Positions 53,390 through 63,162 of a stretch of DNA of 64,000 bases are shown one piece after another; the stretch's first letter is position 1; every line of letters starts with the position of its first letter. The notes under the pieces were generated by a model. It had not been told where the DNA came from. It saw only the letters and a list, made by a program, of their open reading frames with translations, and did not search any database. A program made the translations under genes and the position numbers. Location of the stretch: assembly GCA_920105625.2 (NCBI GenBank), contig OV050030.1, positions 350,920,925 through 350,984,924 on the forward strand, given 5' to 3'. The DNA is from Clusia tigrina (taxonomy: Eukaryota > Arthropoda > Insecta > Diptera > Clusiidae).

Positions 53390-53870
53390 CCTTTACGTTT
53401 AAAAAATGTAAATAGGGTATACTAATTTTGTGCTTTGGAGAGGGGTTGCAATTTCAAGAAGTAGGCGACGTAGGTATGGACATGTATATACAGATATGAT
53501 CAGAATAACTTTCTAAGCAATTTTCATGTTGTCCGTCCGTCTGTCCGTATGTCCGTCTGTCCGGCTGTCCGTCTGTGGCCACTTTTTTTCTACACCGTTA
53601 GAGCTATTTTAATTAAATTTTGCAAAACTGTAGTCTGGACAAAGATACAGAACCAGATTGCTATATGGGCCGATTTGGACAAAGACCACGCCTACCTCCC
53701 ATATAAGAAACTTTGTTCACCTTTTTTAAAATGACTATAACTTCGGTCCAATTGACGGAATCGTGACATTATTTGGCAGTTATGGATATGTGGGTCCTAC
53801 TAAACACTGTGAAAAAGTAGGATGTATATACTAACTGCCACGCCCACTATTAACAATTATTAATAGCTTA
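53390..53870 (+). repeat. Diverged fly repeat, plus-oriented copy
   Basis: Begins with a hairpin ATACCCTTTAC...GTAAATAGGGTAT. Next comes a GTCCGTCC/GTCTGTCC microsatellite (53530-53575), ACCGTTAGAGCTATTTTAAT and CGGTCCAATTGACGGAAT. This layout recurs widely in dipteran genomes. An inverted relative of about 70-75% identity lies at 58060-58575. It is non-coding. Confidence 0.7.
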
Positions 53871-54134
53871 AGATCAGAGAGGCTACATCAATGTCTACTG
53901 ACGAATCTTCACAAGAAATTGTAAACTTTATAGAAGGTATCCTAGAAGGTTAGTGTGATCAGGCTTAATAAGCCTGCCACTAACAAAACCAATGTACTAT
54001 GACACCACTGAAATGTTATAAAAAACAGAGAGAGAGACCTAACGGAACAAAGAAGGGGTAATAATGAGACAGAGTTGATTAGAGTGTGGTGGAATGAAAC
54101 AGTACATGGACAGAATTTGATCAGTCAGTTCACA

Positions 54135-54340
54135 ACCTGCAGTTAGCCTAGTTGTCTGGATGGACAGATTACAACAGCTGTAGGCCCAGGTTCGATTCCT
54201 GGGAGGGTTCATAATTGGTGTGCTGTTGATTTCTGAGACATCATAAAAAATGCTTGGGGAAAAATTGCCTTTCATTGAAAGATCTCTTTTGAGGACATCC
54301 GAAATATCTATAAAATCTGCTAAAAAAATGTTTCAATAAT
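54135..54340 (+). mobile_element. tRNA-derived SINE-like head
   Basis: A box-like TAGCCTAGTTGTCTGG (54144-54159) and a B box GGTTCGATTCC (54189-54199) lie 45 bp apart, the spacing of an internal RNA polymerase III promoter. The upstream half does not fold into a tRNA acceptor stem, so it is more likely a SINE head than a tRNA gene. The tail is uncertain; (TTC)n at 54340-54355 may mark its end. The non-coding flanks (53871-54134, 54341-54505) hold nothing else recognised. Confidence 0.5.
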
Positions 54341-54505
54341 TCTTCTTCTTCTTCTGAAAAATTATTACGGTGGCATAGCTACACATACGCAATTCCAACT
54401 ACTGTTGTAACTTGTCTTGTCAATTAATTCGTTACAAAAATGATCTTCATTTCTTTACATTTTTTCCTTAAAGAAATTTAATGTTGATGATATAATAATT
54501 TTTTA

Positions 54506-54572
54506 TTGCTATATTTGCATTTTCCACACCACCTAAGAGGTATGTAAAATGGAGCGATACCGATTTTTTGTT
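54506..54572 (+). repeat. 67-bp inverted repeat, left
   Basis: Starts TTGCTATATTTGCATTTTCC and ends CGATTTTTTGTT. Pairs with 58917-58983 at 65 of 67 positions. Confidence 0.9.
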
Positions 54573-54758
54573 CGAGGTGTTCGGATCCCCTGTAATCCTA
54601 TTTTCATCCATAATAACACAAAAAATGTAAGTGCGAAAATTTACAAATATGTACCAAATGCGATTTCATGTGATTAATTTTTGTAATTTTTTTCCGACTT
54701 TTCTAGTCCAATTTATTTTTATCTTTTGTTGGAAATTATTTATTAATTCCCGCGCTTA

Positions 54759-57350
54759 TCATTTTGCATTCTTAAAGAGAAGGACTGTTCTAAAAAATTC
54801 AAGTCTATGTCTGGCGCATTCATTTTCTTCGGCAAACCAGTTATTGAAATTCTCTTCGGTTTTTTTGCCTATACATGAGAATATTTTCTTTCTTTTTTCT
54901 TCTTCATGTGCGTATTTTTTAAAGACAGTCACGTACACAGTAAAATGATATTGGCATATTTCATATACCATATCAACGGGATTAATCAGACGTAACTCAT
55001 CATTTTTATAATTCTTTGACCGAATTAATTCTTCAGAAAATTTCGAAAGCGTATTTTGGGACATTGTCATCGTATCTACACAATTTTGGCATTTCAATTT
55101 TCTGAACACTTTCTGGAAAATACCATATCCTGTAAAATACCGTTGTACTTGTATTTCTGCAGTTGGTTTCTTTGAGGTGGATGCCCATATATCATCGATC
55201 TTGGAATTCATGTCTATATCATTGATTGGGCTTGAATTTCTTTGTGAAATTCAATAGCATTTTCAGAAACCCAATCTAACAAAATGTCTTCATCATCCGC
55301 ACAATTGCTCGTTGTATTTTGCATTTTAAACCTCAATATTTTCATTGATATGAGGCGAGCAACTATTTATTGCAGTTCATAGAGTGAAGGATGAGTATTC
55401 GGTCCCAACGCCGATCGGAGGTTAGAAAAGAAATTTTCAAGAGCATCTTGTATTATTTTGCCAAACATTATATATTCAATGTTCTCATGTGCTCCAAATA
55501 AATCACTGCATAGATTTAACATTGCTTGTATTGTTAATTTTGAAGCCACCAATACAATATGTCTGACATCCTACCGGGACTGTACATAACTCTAAGTACC
55601 TCATGTATTTAAGCAGTCGGCTCCGTTTATCTACGGAATTCCTATACATGGGTCTTTTGAGAAAATTTATAGCCTTACACTATTTGCAATCAAGATCGTC
55701 GAATAATTCGTTCATCATCTTGACAAATTTTTGTGTTGGTCTTGCGCAATCTTTTACAACATTATTATTTCCAAGGAGGTTTGTTGACATCATCATATCA
55801 ATACCGTGCGATACAGAATTCCTTAAAATTTGAGTGGCTCGATAAACACTCATTTTTCGAAACTTGTTGGATACACATGACTGTAAGTTAATTTTGCACA
55901 CATTTTGAAGTGCACACTCGCATTGTCCACCTCATACAAGCGACGAATCACATCAAAACTTGCTTTGCCATCCGGTGTTGTGATGTGACCTCTGATCAAA
56001 GTGCTTCGTATTGACTTGATTAAATGGCAATAGTCATACATCGCATGAATCGTATTGCCATTGTGTACGAAGTAAGGTGCATCAGATGTAACTTTCAGAA
56101 TTTTGTATAAATTCCTGTTATCTTGACCTTGGTCACACACCAGTGATACTACTTTAATACCAAGTTGTTCTGCAATGTCGATGCATTCAAAGACAATATA
56201 TTTTAGTTTGTCAGCACGTATCCCATTACTGGAAGCGTAGTAACTCAGCATGCACTTCCAGTTTCCCACAATGCACTTAAGCATTACAAATAAGCATTTG
56301 CTGCTAAGTTCTTGTGTTCGATTTCCATTTCCAAGGTCTACGTATCCATTTATTATGTCATCGCATTTATTGTAAACTAGATCTCTTCGAATACTTATTT
56401 CGTCTATCAAAATTTCACAAATACGAGCATCTTTAGGCATTTCTTTTACTAAATTTGCTAAATTTTTTAAAACGTTTGGATTCATTCCTGGTTTTACAAC
56501 CCTAATGGCAATCCATCGATGCCATGAGCTCTTATGTGGTAATCTGAAACCAAAATCATCTCTCATTGATCGGTATGCCTTTGGTGATAGATAGTTTATA
56601 TTCTGCGATAACATCCACTCTTCTTCTGTGTACGCTGTATTTATTAGACCACAGATTTTTGAAAATATCACAGCATGTTCAGTAGCAGAAGCAGCTGGAA
56701 CTAGAGCATTTATTTTAATCGATTTCACCTCTTCTCTCAATTCTTCAATCTCTTTCTCTAATTCCATTATTCTGATTTTATCCTTACGGTTTATATTTTT
56801 ATAATGTTCAATTATTTTTACGTAGTCGTGATCAGACTTATTGTCAGTCGATGCTTCCGACTTTTCAATGGGCACATCATATCTCATTGTCTTTTCCATC
56901 GTACCGCAGAAATTATCTATTTCTTCACAGGTGAAATCAACATCTGTGTTCGGTTTGATCAACTCGTAAGTACGTTTAATGGGAAGTTTCAAAACCCATT
57001 GTGACGCTTCATTGATTTTCTCGAAATTTTGTTGTTCATTTTCTGGTAAATCTTCTATGGACAAGCTAAGATGATGTTGTGGGAAAGCAGCTGCACAAAG
57101 TCTGTTACCCTGTATGTGCTCCTTATTAAAATGGCTTTGGCAAAAAAGTTAGCTTTTGCCAACGCAATCATATATTCCACATTCCATCAACCAGCGTTTT
57201 CTTCTGATAGGGTCCTTTGGGATTCCAAGTAGGGTACATCCCGAAAAACTTCTGCAGCTGGGAATACAGCATTTTCGCCGGCTAAACTTTTGATTAGATT
57301 GCAGATTGTCGTGCGGTGGGGCATCTTCATAGCCTTTTTTATATTAATTT
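54759..57350 (-). pseudogene. P-element/THAP9-like transposase, frameshifted
   Basis: A THAP zinc finger lies at the N-terminus (about 57290-57075): KCCIPSCRSF, PKDPIRRKRWLMECGI and, in another frame, CQSHFNKEHI, giving the C2CH pattern. No in-frame ATG is seen upstream. After MSIEDLPENE comes a long open part (404 codons, 57064-55850): coiled coil (MELEKEIEELREEVKSIK), ICGLINTAYTEEEW, ILIDEISIRRDLVYNK (first Asp) and SLVCDQGQDNRNLYKIL (second Asp). Further pieces in shifted frames are SVYRATQILRNSVSHGID and QDALENFFSNLRSALG, whose Glu should be the third acidic residue. An acidic ADDEDILLDWV segment and the C-terminus (to 54759) complete it. Breaks: about 57145, 55865, 55660, 55370 and 55230. 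Confidence 0.85.
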
Positions 57351-58059
57351 AGTTTTATTAATTAATTAAATTAATATTTTAATAAGTTACATTAATAGCA
57401 TTAATGTGATTGACTGTAACACGAACATAAATGGGAATTACACGAAAACAGGACTTACACGAAAACAGAAGGGGAAAAACAGACACAAAATATATTTCCG
57501 CACCTAAGAAAGGACAATACGACTCCTTTATTTTACGAACAAAGAACACATATGACTACTTAAAAAATACCTAATAATAAAGTTGGAATTGCATTTGGGG
57601 TCAAACGTCTGTTTCGTATGCAATTTTTTGGAAAGTGCCGAGAACAAATGCGAGCTGAGACCCTTATTTGCATTTTGTCATTAAAATGCAAATTTGCTTT
57701 TCATTTCTGCAGAGCATTGTCATCTTTCGGATATTGAAACATTTTAATGTCATCTGAAGAATTTTCCTTTCCGAGACAACCACGAACAAGACATTTGCCA
57801 TAAAGTTGACTACATTGAAAATCAATTTTAAACTGCGTTTAGATTTTATAATGCAATAATTTAATTAATAAGTTATAAATTAGATTTTGTAATAAAATAT
57901 TGAATACTTCCACGCACGGTTTGAATGGAAAATTTCTACATTTTCGCATTTAGAAATTTTGTTTCACATTCATTCCGTGAAATTATTGATTCCCGCAAAT
58001 GAGGAAAGTTTTATATAATTATATGATAAAAGTAACAAACTCTGCGTCATTAGAAGCAT
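57351..58059. other. AT-rich stretch beside P-like transposase
   Basis: Presumed 5' non-coding part of the P-like element. It contains a palindromic TTAATTAATTAAATTAAT near 57360 and no supported ORF. Confidence 0.4.
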
Positions 58060-58575
58060 ATATAGGGTTATTTTTGGTAGGGTATTGTGAGTTGATTATT
58101 GTGGTGGGAGGCGTGGCCTTTATCTGATCAAATTAATTTTTGCGGTTAGCTTAATGTCCACATGTTGCTTCATATAAAATTTCGTCCATTAATCTCATAT
58201 ATATCTTAAGTTATGAATATAGTTATAAAGTGGCAATTAATATATACCGCCCACGTTGTGCATAATGTTTAGTAGGATCCACATCTATATAACTACCTAA
58301 TTGCGACACTATTCCATCAATTGGACCGAAGTCAAAAAATGTGAAGAAAGTTCCATATATAGGAGGGGGGCGTGGTATTTAACAAAATCGGCTCATATAA
58401 CAATCTGGTTTTGTATCTTTGCCCAACTTTTGCAAACTTTCATTAAAATATCTCTAACGGTGTAGTGGCCACGGACAAACTGTGTTTATACTTATTTCCA
58501 TACCTGCCTCCTTCTTATAGTTGAAAAATCTTTCAACTACACAAATTTTGTATAACCCTAAGGTAAAGGTTATAA
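58060..58575 (-). repeat. Diverged fly repeat, minus-oriented copy
   Basis: Reverse-complement relative of 53390-53870: shared blocks ACCGTTAGAGATATTTTAAT, CGGTCCAATTGATGGAAT and GATCCTACTAAACATTATG. It lacks the GTCC/GTCT microsatellite. Divergence is too high for it to be the partner terminal repeat of one young element. Confidence 0.65.
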
Positions 58576-58916
58576 AAATACCATATTTGTAGTTAAAAAC
58601 TCACCAAATCAAGTCAAATTAAGTTAGTAATAAATGTATATACATTAGGGTGGGGCGATTTGAACATCTTAATGGGCGCTTCGTATTTATATATTATACA
58701 TATATTAAAATAAAAATCACTTTTAAATTTTCACAATTGCACAAGATACACTTCTAAATATAAAACTAACTAACAGTAAAATTTAAGGATTCATTCTCTT
58801 CATTGCCGCATTTCAGAAAATAAACAAATAAAAAAAAATCCCCACATACATATGTACATACATACAAGTAAGCATGTAAAATGTAGGAACGTGTGTATTC
58901 AGAATTCATCATCATC
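58576..58916. other. AT-rich stretch, nothing recognised
   Basis: Holds TAGGGTGGGGCGATTTG (58646), reminiscent of Tc1-type ends but unpaired. A 65-bp segment (about 58700-58770) recurs as a diverged direct copy at 59005-59070. Confidence 0.35.
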
Positions 58917-58983
58917 AACAAAAAATCGGTAACGCTCCATTTTGCATACCTCTTAGGTGGTGTGGAAAATGCAAATATAGCAA
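58917..58983 (-). repeat. 67-bp inverted repeat, right
   Basis: Reverse complement of 54506-54572 with two differences. Confidence 0.9.
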
Positions 58984-59242
58984 CAATTTTGTTCAATAAA
59001 ATATTTAAATTAAAAATCAGTTTTAACTTCATACAATTGCTCAAGATAGAAGAATAACTTATCTTAAAAATTTCATTTATTATATACTCGTACATTACAT
59101 ATACGAGTATATACTCTCATATCCATTAACTTATTATATATCAAATTATGCAAATATATTAATATATAATAATACATACATGCATAGAAGAAGTAGTGAT
59201 AAGTCAAAAATAAAAAATGGAAAATCAAAAAAGGCACAAATA

Positions 59243-59695
59243 CAGGGTGGCCCAAATAAGACCAGCTGATGTGAAACACAAATAACTTTTTTATTTTTTA
59301 ACATAATTTATTTTTTCTTTTTGCAGATTATAACTGAACTCTTGGAAATTTAAAATGAATACGTACAGTCCACAACAACGCATTAAAATTATCGAATTTT
59401 ATTATTCTTCTCAACGATCAATTGTTCTGACGCAGCGAAATTATCGCCGTTTTTTTAACGTAAGATCAGCGCCCACATCTTCCATGATTACAAGTTTACA
59501 ATGACGTCGTTTGTAACCGAAAATCCAAGGGCAATACATCAGCATCAGTCACACCCAATCAGATGCACTGTTTGGTGCGGTGTTATGGCCACAAAAATCA
59601 TCGGCCCATATTTCTTTGAGAATGAGGATGAAAATATGTATTTATATTATAAGATGGTTAACAAAACGTACATTTTCCTATATTTAAGAAAATAA
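59243..59695 (+). mobile_element. Mariner-like element 3, deletion fragment
   Basis: Begins after a TA with CAGGGTGGCCCAAATAAGAC. A frame starts MNTYSPQQRIKIIEFYY at about 59354, the helix-turn-helix beginning typical of this transposase family. It breaks off, and a piece of the catalytic domain follows (ENPRAIHQHQ, CTVWCGVMATKIIGPYFFEN) before the coding ends near 59690. The rest of the domain and the right terminal repeat are missing. Confidence 0.7.
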
Positions 59696-59762
59696 ATATG
59701 AAATTCTTTCAATTTTTAATTAATATTGTATTTATTTGTGATTAAATACTGATAAAAAAAAA

Positions 59763-59880
59763 AAAGGAAAGAGTTAATTTTGCTGATATATGTACATACA
59801 TACATATGGCTGCCTATTTAGAACATATTGACACAAATTTCATAACAAATTGAATTCTTATGGATTTTATTTTTTAAATG
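59763..59880 (+). repeat. Unclassified repeat, short copy
   Basis: Shares both ends with 53167-53385 but has an internal deletion of about 100 bp. The remaining 120 bp up to the mariner hold nothing recognised. Confidence 0.65.
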
Positions 59881-60170
59881 AGCCAGACCACACAAAAAAA
59901 AATAACTCCAATAATGTGTAAATATATAAATGATTCTAGACATAAAGACGCTTTGTTCTCATTTCATACAATTTTAGTTCATCGCTACCTGCCAGAACTA
60001 CGAGGGCAGATCGATATTGAAGCTACCTAGCGCTAGATGGCAGCACAAACACACTTTTTTTTAGAAATTGCGATCTGTCAAACGTCAGCTGTTAAAATTT
60101 CAACCAAATTCATCGATTAGTTTATTTGTTGTAGTTGTTTGAAGTAAGCAACTTTTGTGTTTCTTGAAAA

Positions 60171-61528
60171 ATGGAAAAAAGCGAATTTCGTGCAGTGATT
60201 AAACACTATAATTTGAAAGGGAAAACGGCGAGAGAGACAAAAGAAAAGCTCGATAAACATTACGGTGAGTCTGCTCCGTCAAATTACATGGATTGCTGAA
60301 TTTAAACGCGGCCGAACAAGCACTGCAACAATACCATCAACAGGAAGGCCAAAAGAGGTGGTTACTGAAGAAAATATCAAGAAAATCCTCGATATCGTTA
60401 TGAATGATCGCCGAGTCAAGTTGCGTGAGATTGTTGAAATGGTAAACATATCATATCAACGTGTGTTCAACATTTTGCATGAACATTTGCATATGAAAAA
60501 GCCATAGGCAAGATGGGTGCCGCGTTTGCTCAGTGTCGAACAAAAACGAGTTCGACAGACCGCTTCACAGCGGTGTTTGGACATGATAAAGCGTAATCCT
60601 GTTGATTTTTGGCGTCGATTAATAACTGTTGATGAAACGTGGGTCCACCACTACGCACCTGAAACCAAAAATCAATCAAAACAATGGGTGGAAGCTGGTG
60701 GAAGTGCTCCGAAGAAGGCGAAGGTAGTGAAATCGGCTGGCAAGGTTATGGCCACTGTATTTTGGGATGCACACGGAATATTGCTCATCGATTATCTTGA
60801 AAAAGGATCCACAATCACAGGAAAGTATTATCGTGCCTTATTGGATCAAGTGATTGGTGCAATCAAGGAAAAACGACCACATTTAAAGAAGAAAAAAATG
60901 CTCTTTCTTCAAGACAACGCACCGGTTCACACAGCATTAGATACGATGCTAAAAGTACGTGAAATTACGTGCAACATACAAATGCTTGTAACTTTTTACT
61001 GGAGCGTCATAAAACCTTGAAATTTTGTAACAATAAAGTACTCGAGCCTCTTGCCAATTTAAGTTATCGCTCAAAGCTATGCTACCCTTGAGTCCCAAAT
61101 CAAACAATGATAAAACTTCAAATAGCCCTAAGTTCTATACGGTACGTCCTACACCTATCAAAGTTTGCAACATACAAATGCTTGTAACTTTTTACTGGAG
61201 CGTCATAAAACCTTGAAATTTTGTAACAATAAAGTACTCGAGCCTCTTGTCAATTTAAGTTACACTTCGAATTGGTTAATCATCCACCTTATAGTCCAGA
61301 TTTAGCTCCTAGTGACTTTTTCCTGTTTCCAAACTTGAAAAAATGGCTCGCAGGACAAACGAAGAAGTGATTACAGAAACTAAAGCGTATTTTGAGGGGT
61401 TCCCGAAATCGTATTATTCAGATGGTATAAAAAAGTTGGAATATCGTCTTACTAAGTGTGTCGATGTAAAAGGAGACTATGTTGAGAAAAAAATGGTTTA
61501 TGAAAAAAAAGAGTTTTTTCCTACTTAG
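60171..61528 (+). pseudogene. Mariner transposase, broken
   Basis: Starts MEKSEFRAVIKHYNLKGK at 60171. The two helix-turn-helix regions (FKRGRTSTATIPSTGRPKE, VNISYQRVFNILHEHL) and the linker WVPRLLSVEQK are followed by the catalytic core: VDETWVHHY, LQDNAPVHT and, after the insertion, YSPDLAPSDFFLF, so all three Asp of DD34D survive. Breaks: a deletion near 60265, a stop at 60506 (KKP-stop-ARW), the insertion at about 60965-61265, and a small deletion near 61350. The tail GIKKLEYRLTKCVDVKGDYV ends at 61528. The closest style is the irritans type. Confidence 0.9.
60971..61262 (+). repeat. 96-bp direct repeats within the mariner
   Basis: Copies at 60971-61066 and 61167-61262 start GCAACATACAAATGCTTGTA and differ at one position. 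They are separated by 100 bp of unrelated sequence. The block interrupts the transposase between its second and third Asp. Confidence 0.85.
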
Positions 61529-61556
61529 GTAGCTTCAATATCAATCCGCCCTCGTA

Positions 61557-61639
61557 TGTAGGTTAGGTTGGTTAGGTTGGGAAGGCTTGTGCGGATACGA
61601 AGTATCCGCACTTCCACTCGGACACATCTATGTCTATTG
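61557..61639. other. Spacer between mariner and LTR copy 4
   Basis: Contains TTAGGTTGGTTAGGTTGGG and a short inverted repeat (GCGGATACGAAGTATCCGC). No gene. Confidence 0.5.
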
Positions 61640-62141
61640 TGTTGTGAGTTAGAATCAACCTGCCTGCGAGTAGTGTCTCATATCATCAACTCCTAACAGT
61701 TGCCACATTCTGTGTGATTAGCATGTATTAAAGTTACCTAAGAAAGCACATATTTTTAGGGTGCCAGTATTTTGAATTAATATTACCTATGCAATATTTA
61801 TTATGTAAACTTTTAGGGTGCTACAGTTTCGCAGTCGAGCCACCGAAGGGCATTTAAATTTAGAATGCAGCATCAACACTTTCAGAATGGCGTAGGTCAG
61901 TTGGCTTGACCAACTGACACTAATTAACAGGTGCGAAACTGATACACCAGAAAGGTCAGTTTTTGTATTGTAATTGTGAATTGTAAAAGTATATAAGAAT
62001 TGGAATTTTAAGAATAAGTCCGCTTGTGATTTAAAAACTAAAAGTGTAATGTAATGATTTCTCCAAAGAGTGATTTAGGGTTTTCAGCCACACGCGCACA
62101 GCAGAAGGACGTCCCCCGTCAACCAAACACGGACCCCAACA
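61640..62141 (+). repeat. 5' LTR of copy 4
   Basis: 502 bp, TGTTGTGAGT...ACCCCAACA, with TATATAAG near 61989, AATAAG in place of AATAAA near 62012, and the conserved CAGTTGG/CCAACTG hairpin near 61898-61918. Confidence 0.92.
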
Positions 62142-62144
62142 TTT

Positions 62145-62158
62145 TGGCGCAGCCGGTC
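62145..62158 (+). other. Primer-binding site of copy 4
   Basis: TGGCGCAGCCGGTC, 3 nt after the LTR, as in copies 2 and 3. Confidence 0.8.
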
Positions 62159-63162
62159 TAAAGGACACATTGGAGGAATCCCAGAGCGAGGAAACTGAAG
62201 CAGGGAAGCATCTTGCAACAAAATTCAAAGGACCCTAAGATAAAGATTTCATCGAATAAAATAATTACGAATAGAGTGTATAATAGCGTAATTTAAGTAG
62301 ATACTTCTGCAACCCTGAAGGCGCCGTAGCGCTGGTCAAAGATGTCGCAACCTATAGGCGCGTTCGCGCTGTTGCACGCAGCTTTGAATGGCAACCATAA
62401 ACCGTCAGTTTGATCGGACGGTCTATGCATGTTCATCCTAGCTGTGAGGATTTTTTTTTTGTAGGAGATTTGCGATTGTTTGTCGTGAGGGACATTTATA
62501 TTGTTTATAAAGCCATGTAATTTATATTGGAGACATTTAAATTGTTTTTATATTGTGTAAATTCAGATGTTTTTAATTTATGTTGTTTGAAAACAAACAT
62601 AAAAAATTTGATTTAAATATTTGGCATTTTGAGCTTAGGGTACTAGGTGAAAATAATTCAAGAGGTGCAGACAACACGTGTTGTTGCATCAAAGTTTGTG
62701 TAGTTCCAAAACTACGATTTGCGTAGCAATGTTGAAGAAAACATTTATATCCTATTATTACGTGGCGCATACGTTACGGGTTTATTTTTAAATATGGATT
62801 CAAATTTCCGGGGATGAATCAAGACACTTTTGCCTGTAAATCCAAATTCGGTTTTAAAAACATATGGCCTTTTCTATGGATTTTTGGGAGTATTAAGGAT
62901 GGTGAGAGGAAATCAAGGAGTATCTGTGAGGAAGTCGAGAACCAATTTGCACTGATGGAACGACTTCATGGACGCCGGTAGACAGCGGATATGGAACTTG
63001 TGATGGACGTTAAGTAAAGAAAGAATATTAGGATCGAATTTACGATGAAATGTTTTTCAATAAATTGGTATTTATCATTAAGTAAGATGAAAAACAAAAA
63101 TTGGGATAAGTTAATAACAAGTTTTAACAATTATTGGGTTTTATTTGTAAATTGTTTTGGTA
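62159..63162 (+). other. Leader of copy 4
   Basis: Aligns with the leader of copy 2 (24747-23559 reversed): GC-rich block 62305-62460, then the short MWRIRYGF frame region (about 62760-62990), which is interrupted here. The splice donor seen in copies 2 and 3 is changed. Confidence 0.65.

Larger units (their letters stand above)
54506..58983 (-). mobile_element. P-superfamily (THAP9-like) DNA transposon, candidate bounds
   Basis: A P-element-like transposase pseudogene lies between two 67-bp inverted repeats (54506-54572 and 58917-58983) that differ at only two positions. If these are the termini, the element is 4.48 kb. The inner 58060-58575 block is a separate diverged repeat. P-type elements usually have shorter terminal repeats plus 8-bp duplications; I could not find a convincing 8-bp duplication here, so the bounds are tentative. 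Confidence 0.5.
60001..61554 (+). mobile_element. DD34D mariner element
   Basis: Both ends are present: CGAGGGCAGATCGATATTGA (60001) and, reversed, CGAGGGCGGATTGATATTGA (61554), alike at 27 of 29 positions. TA duplications lie at 59999-60000 and 61555-61556. The element is 1554 bp, longer than the usual 1.3 kb, because about 290 bp with a direct repeat sits inside the transposase gene. Confidence 0.95.

Noticed and set aside
53390..58575. The two diverged fly-repeat copies as terminal inverted repeats of the P-like transposon
   Set aside because: They are only about 70-75% alike, one lies outside and one inside the 67-bp repeat pair, and this repeat type is dispersed in fly genomes.
61557..61580. 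TTAGG-like telomeric repeat
   Set aside because: TTAGGTTGGTTAGGTTGGG is short and imperfect and lies between two transposons, so it is not a telomere array.
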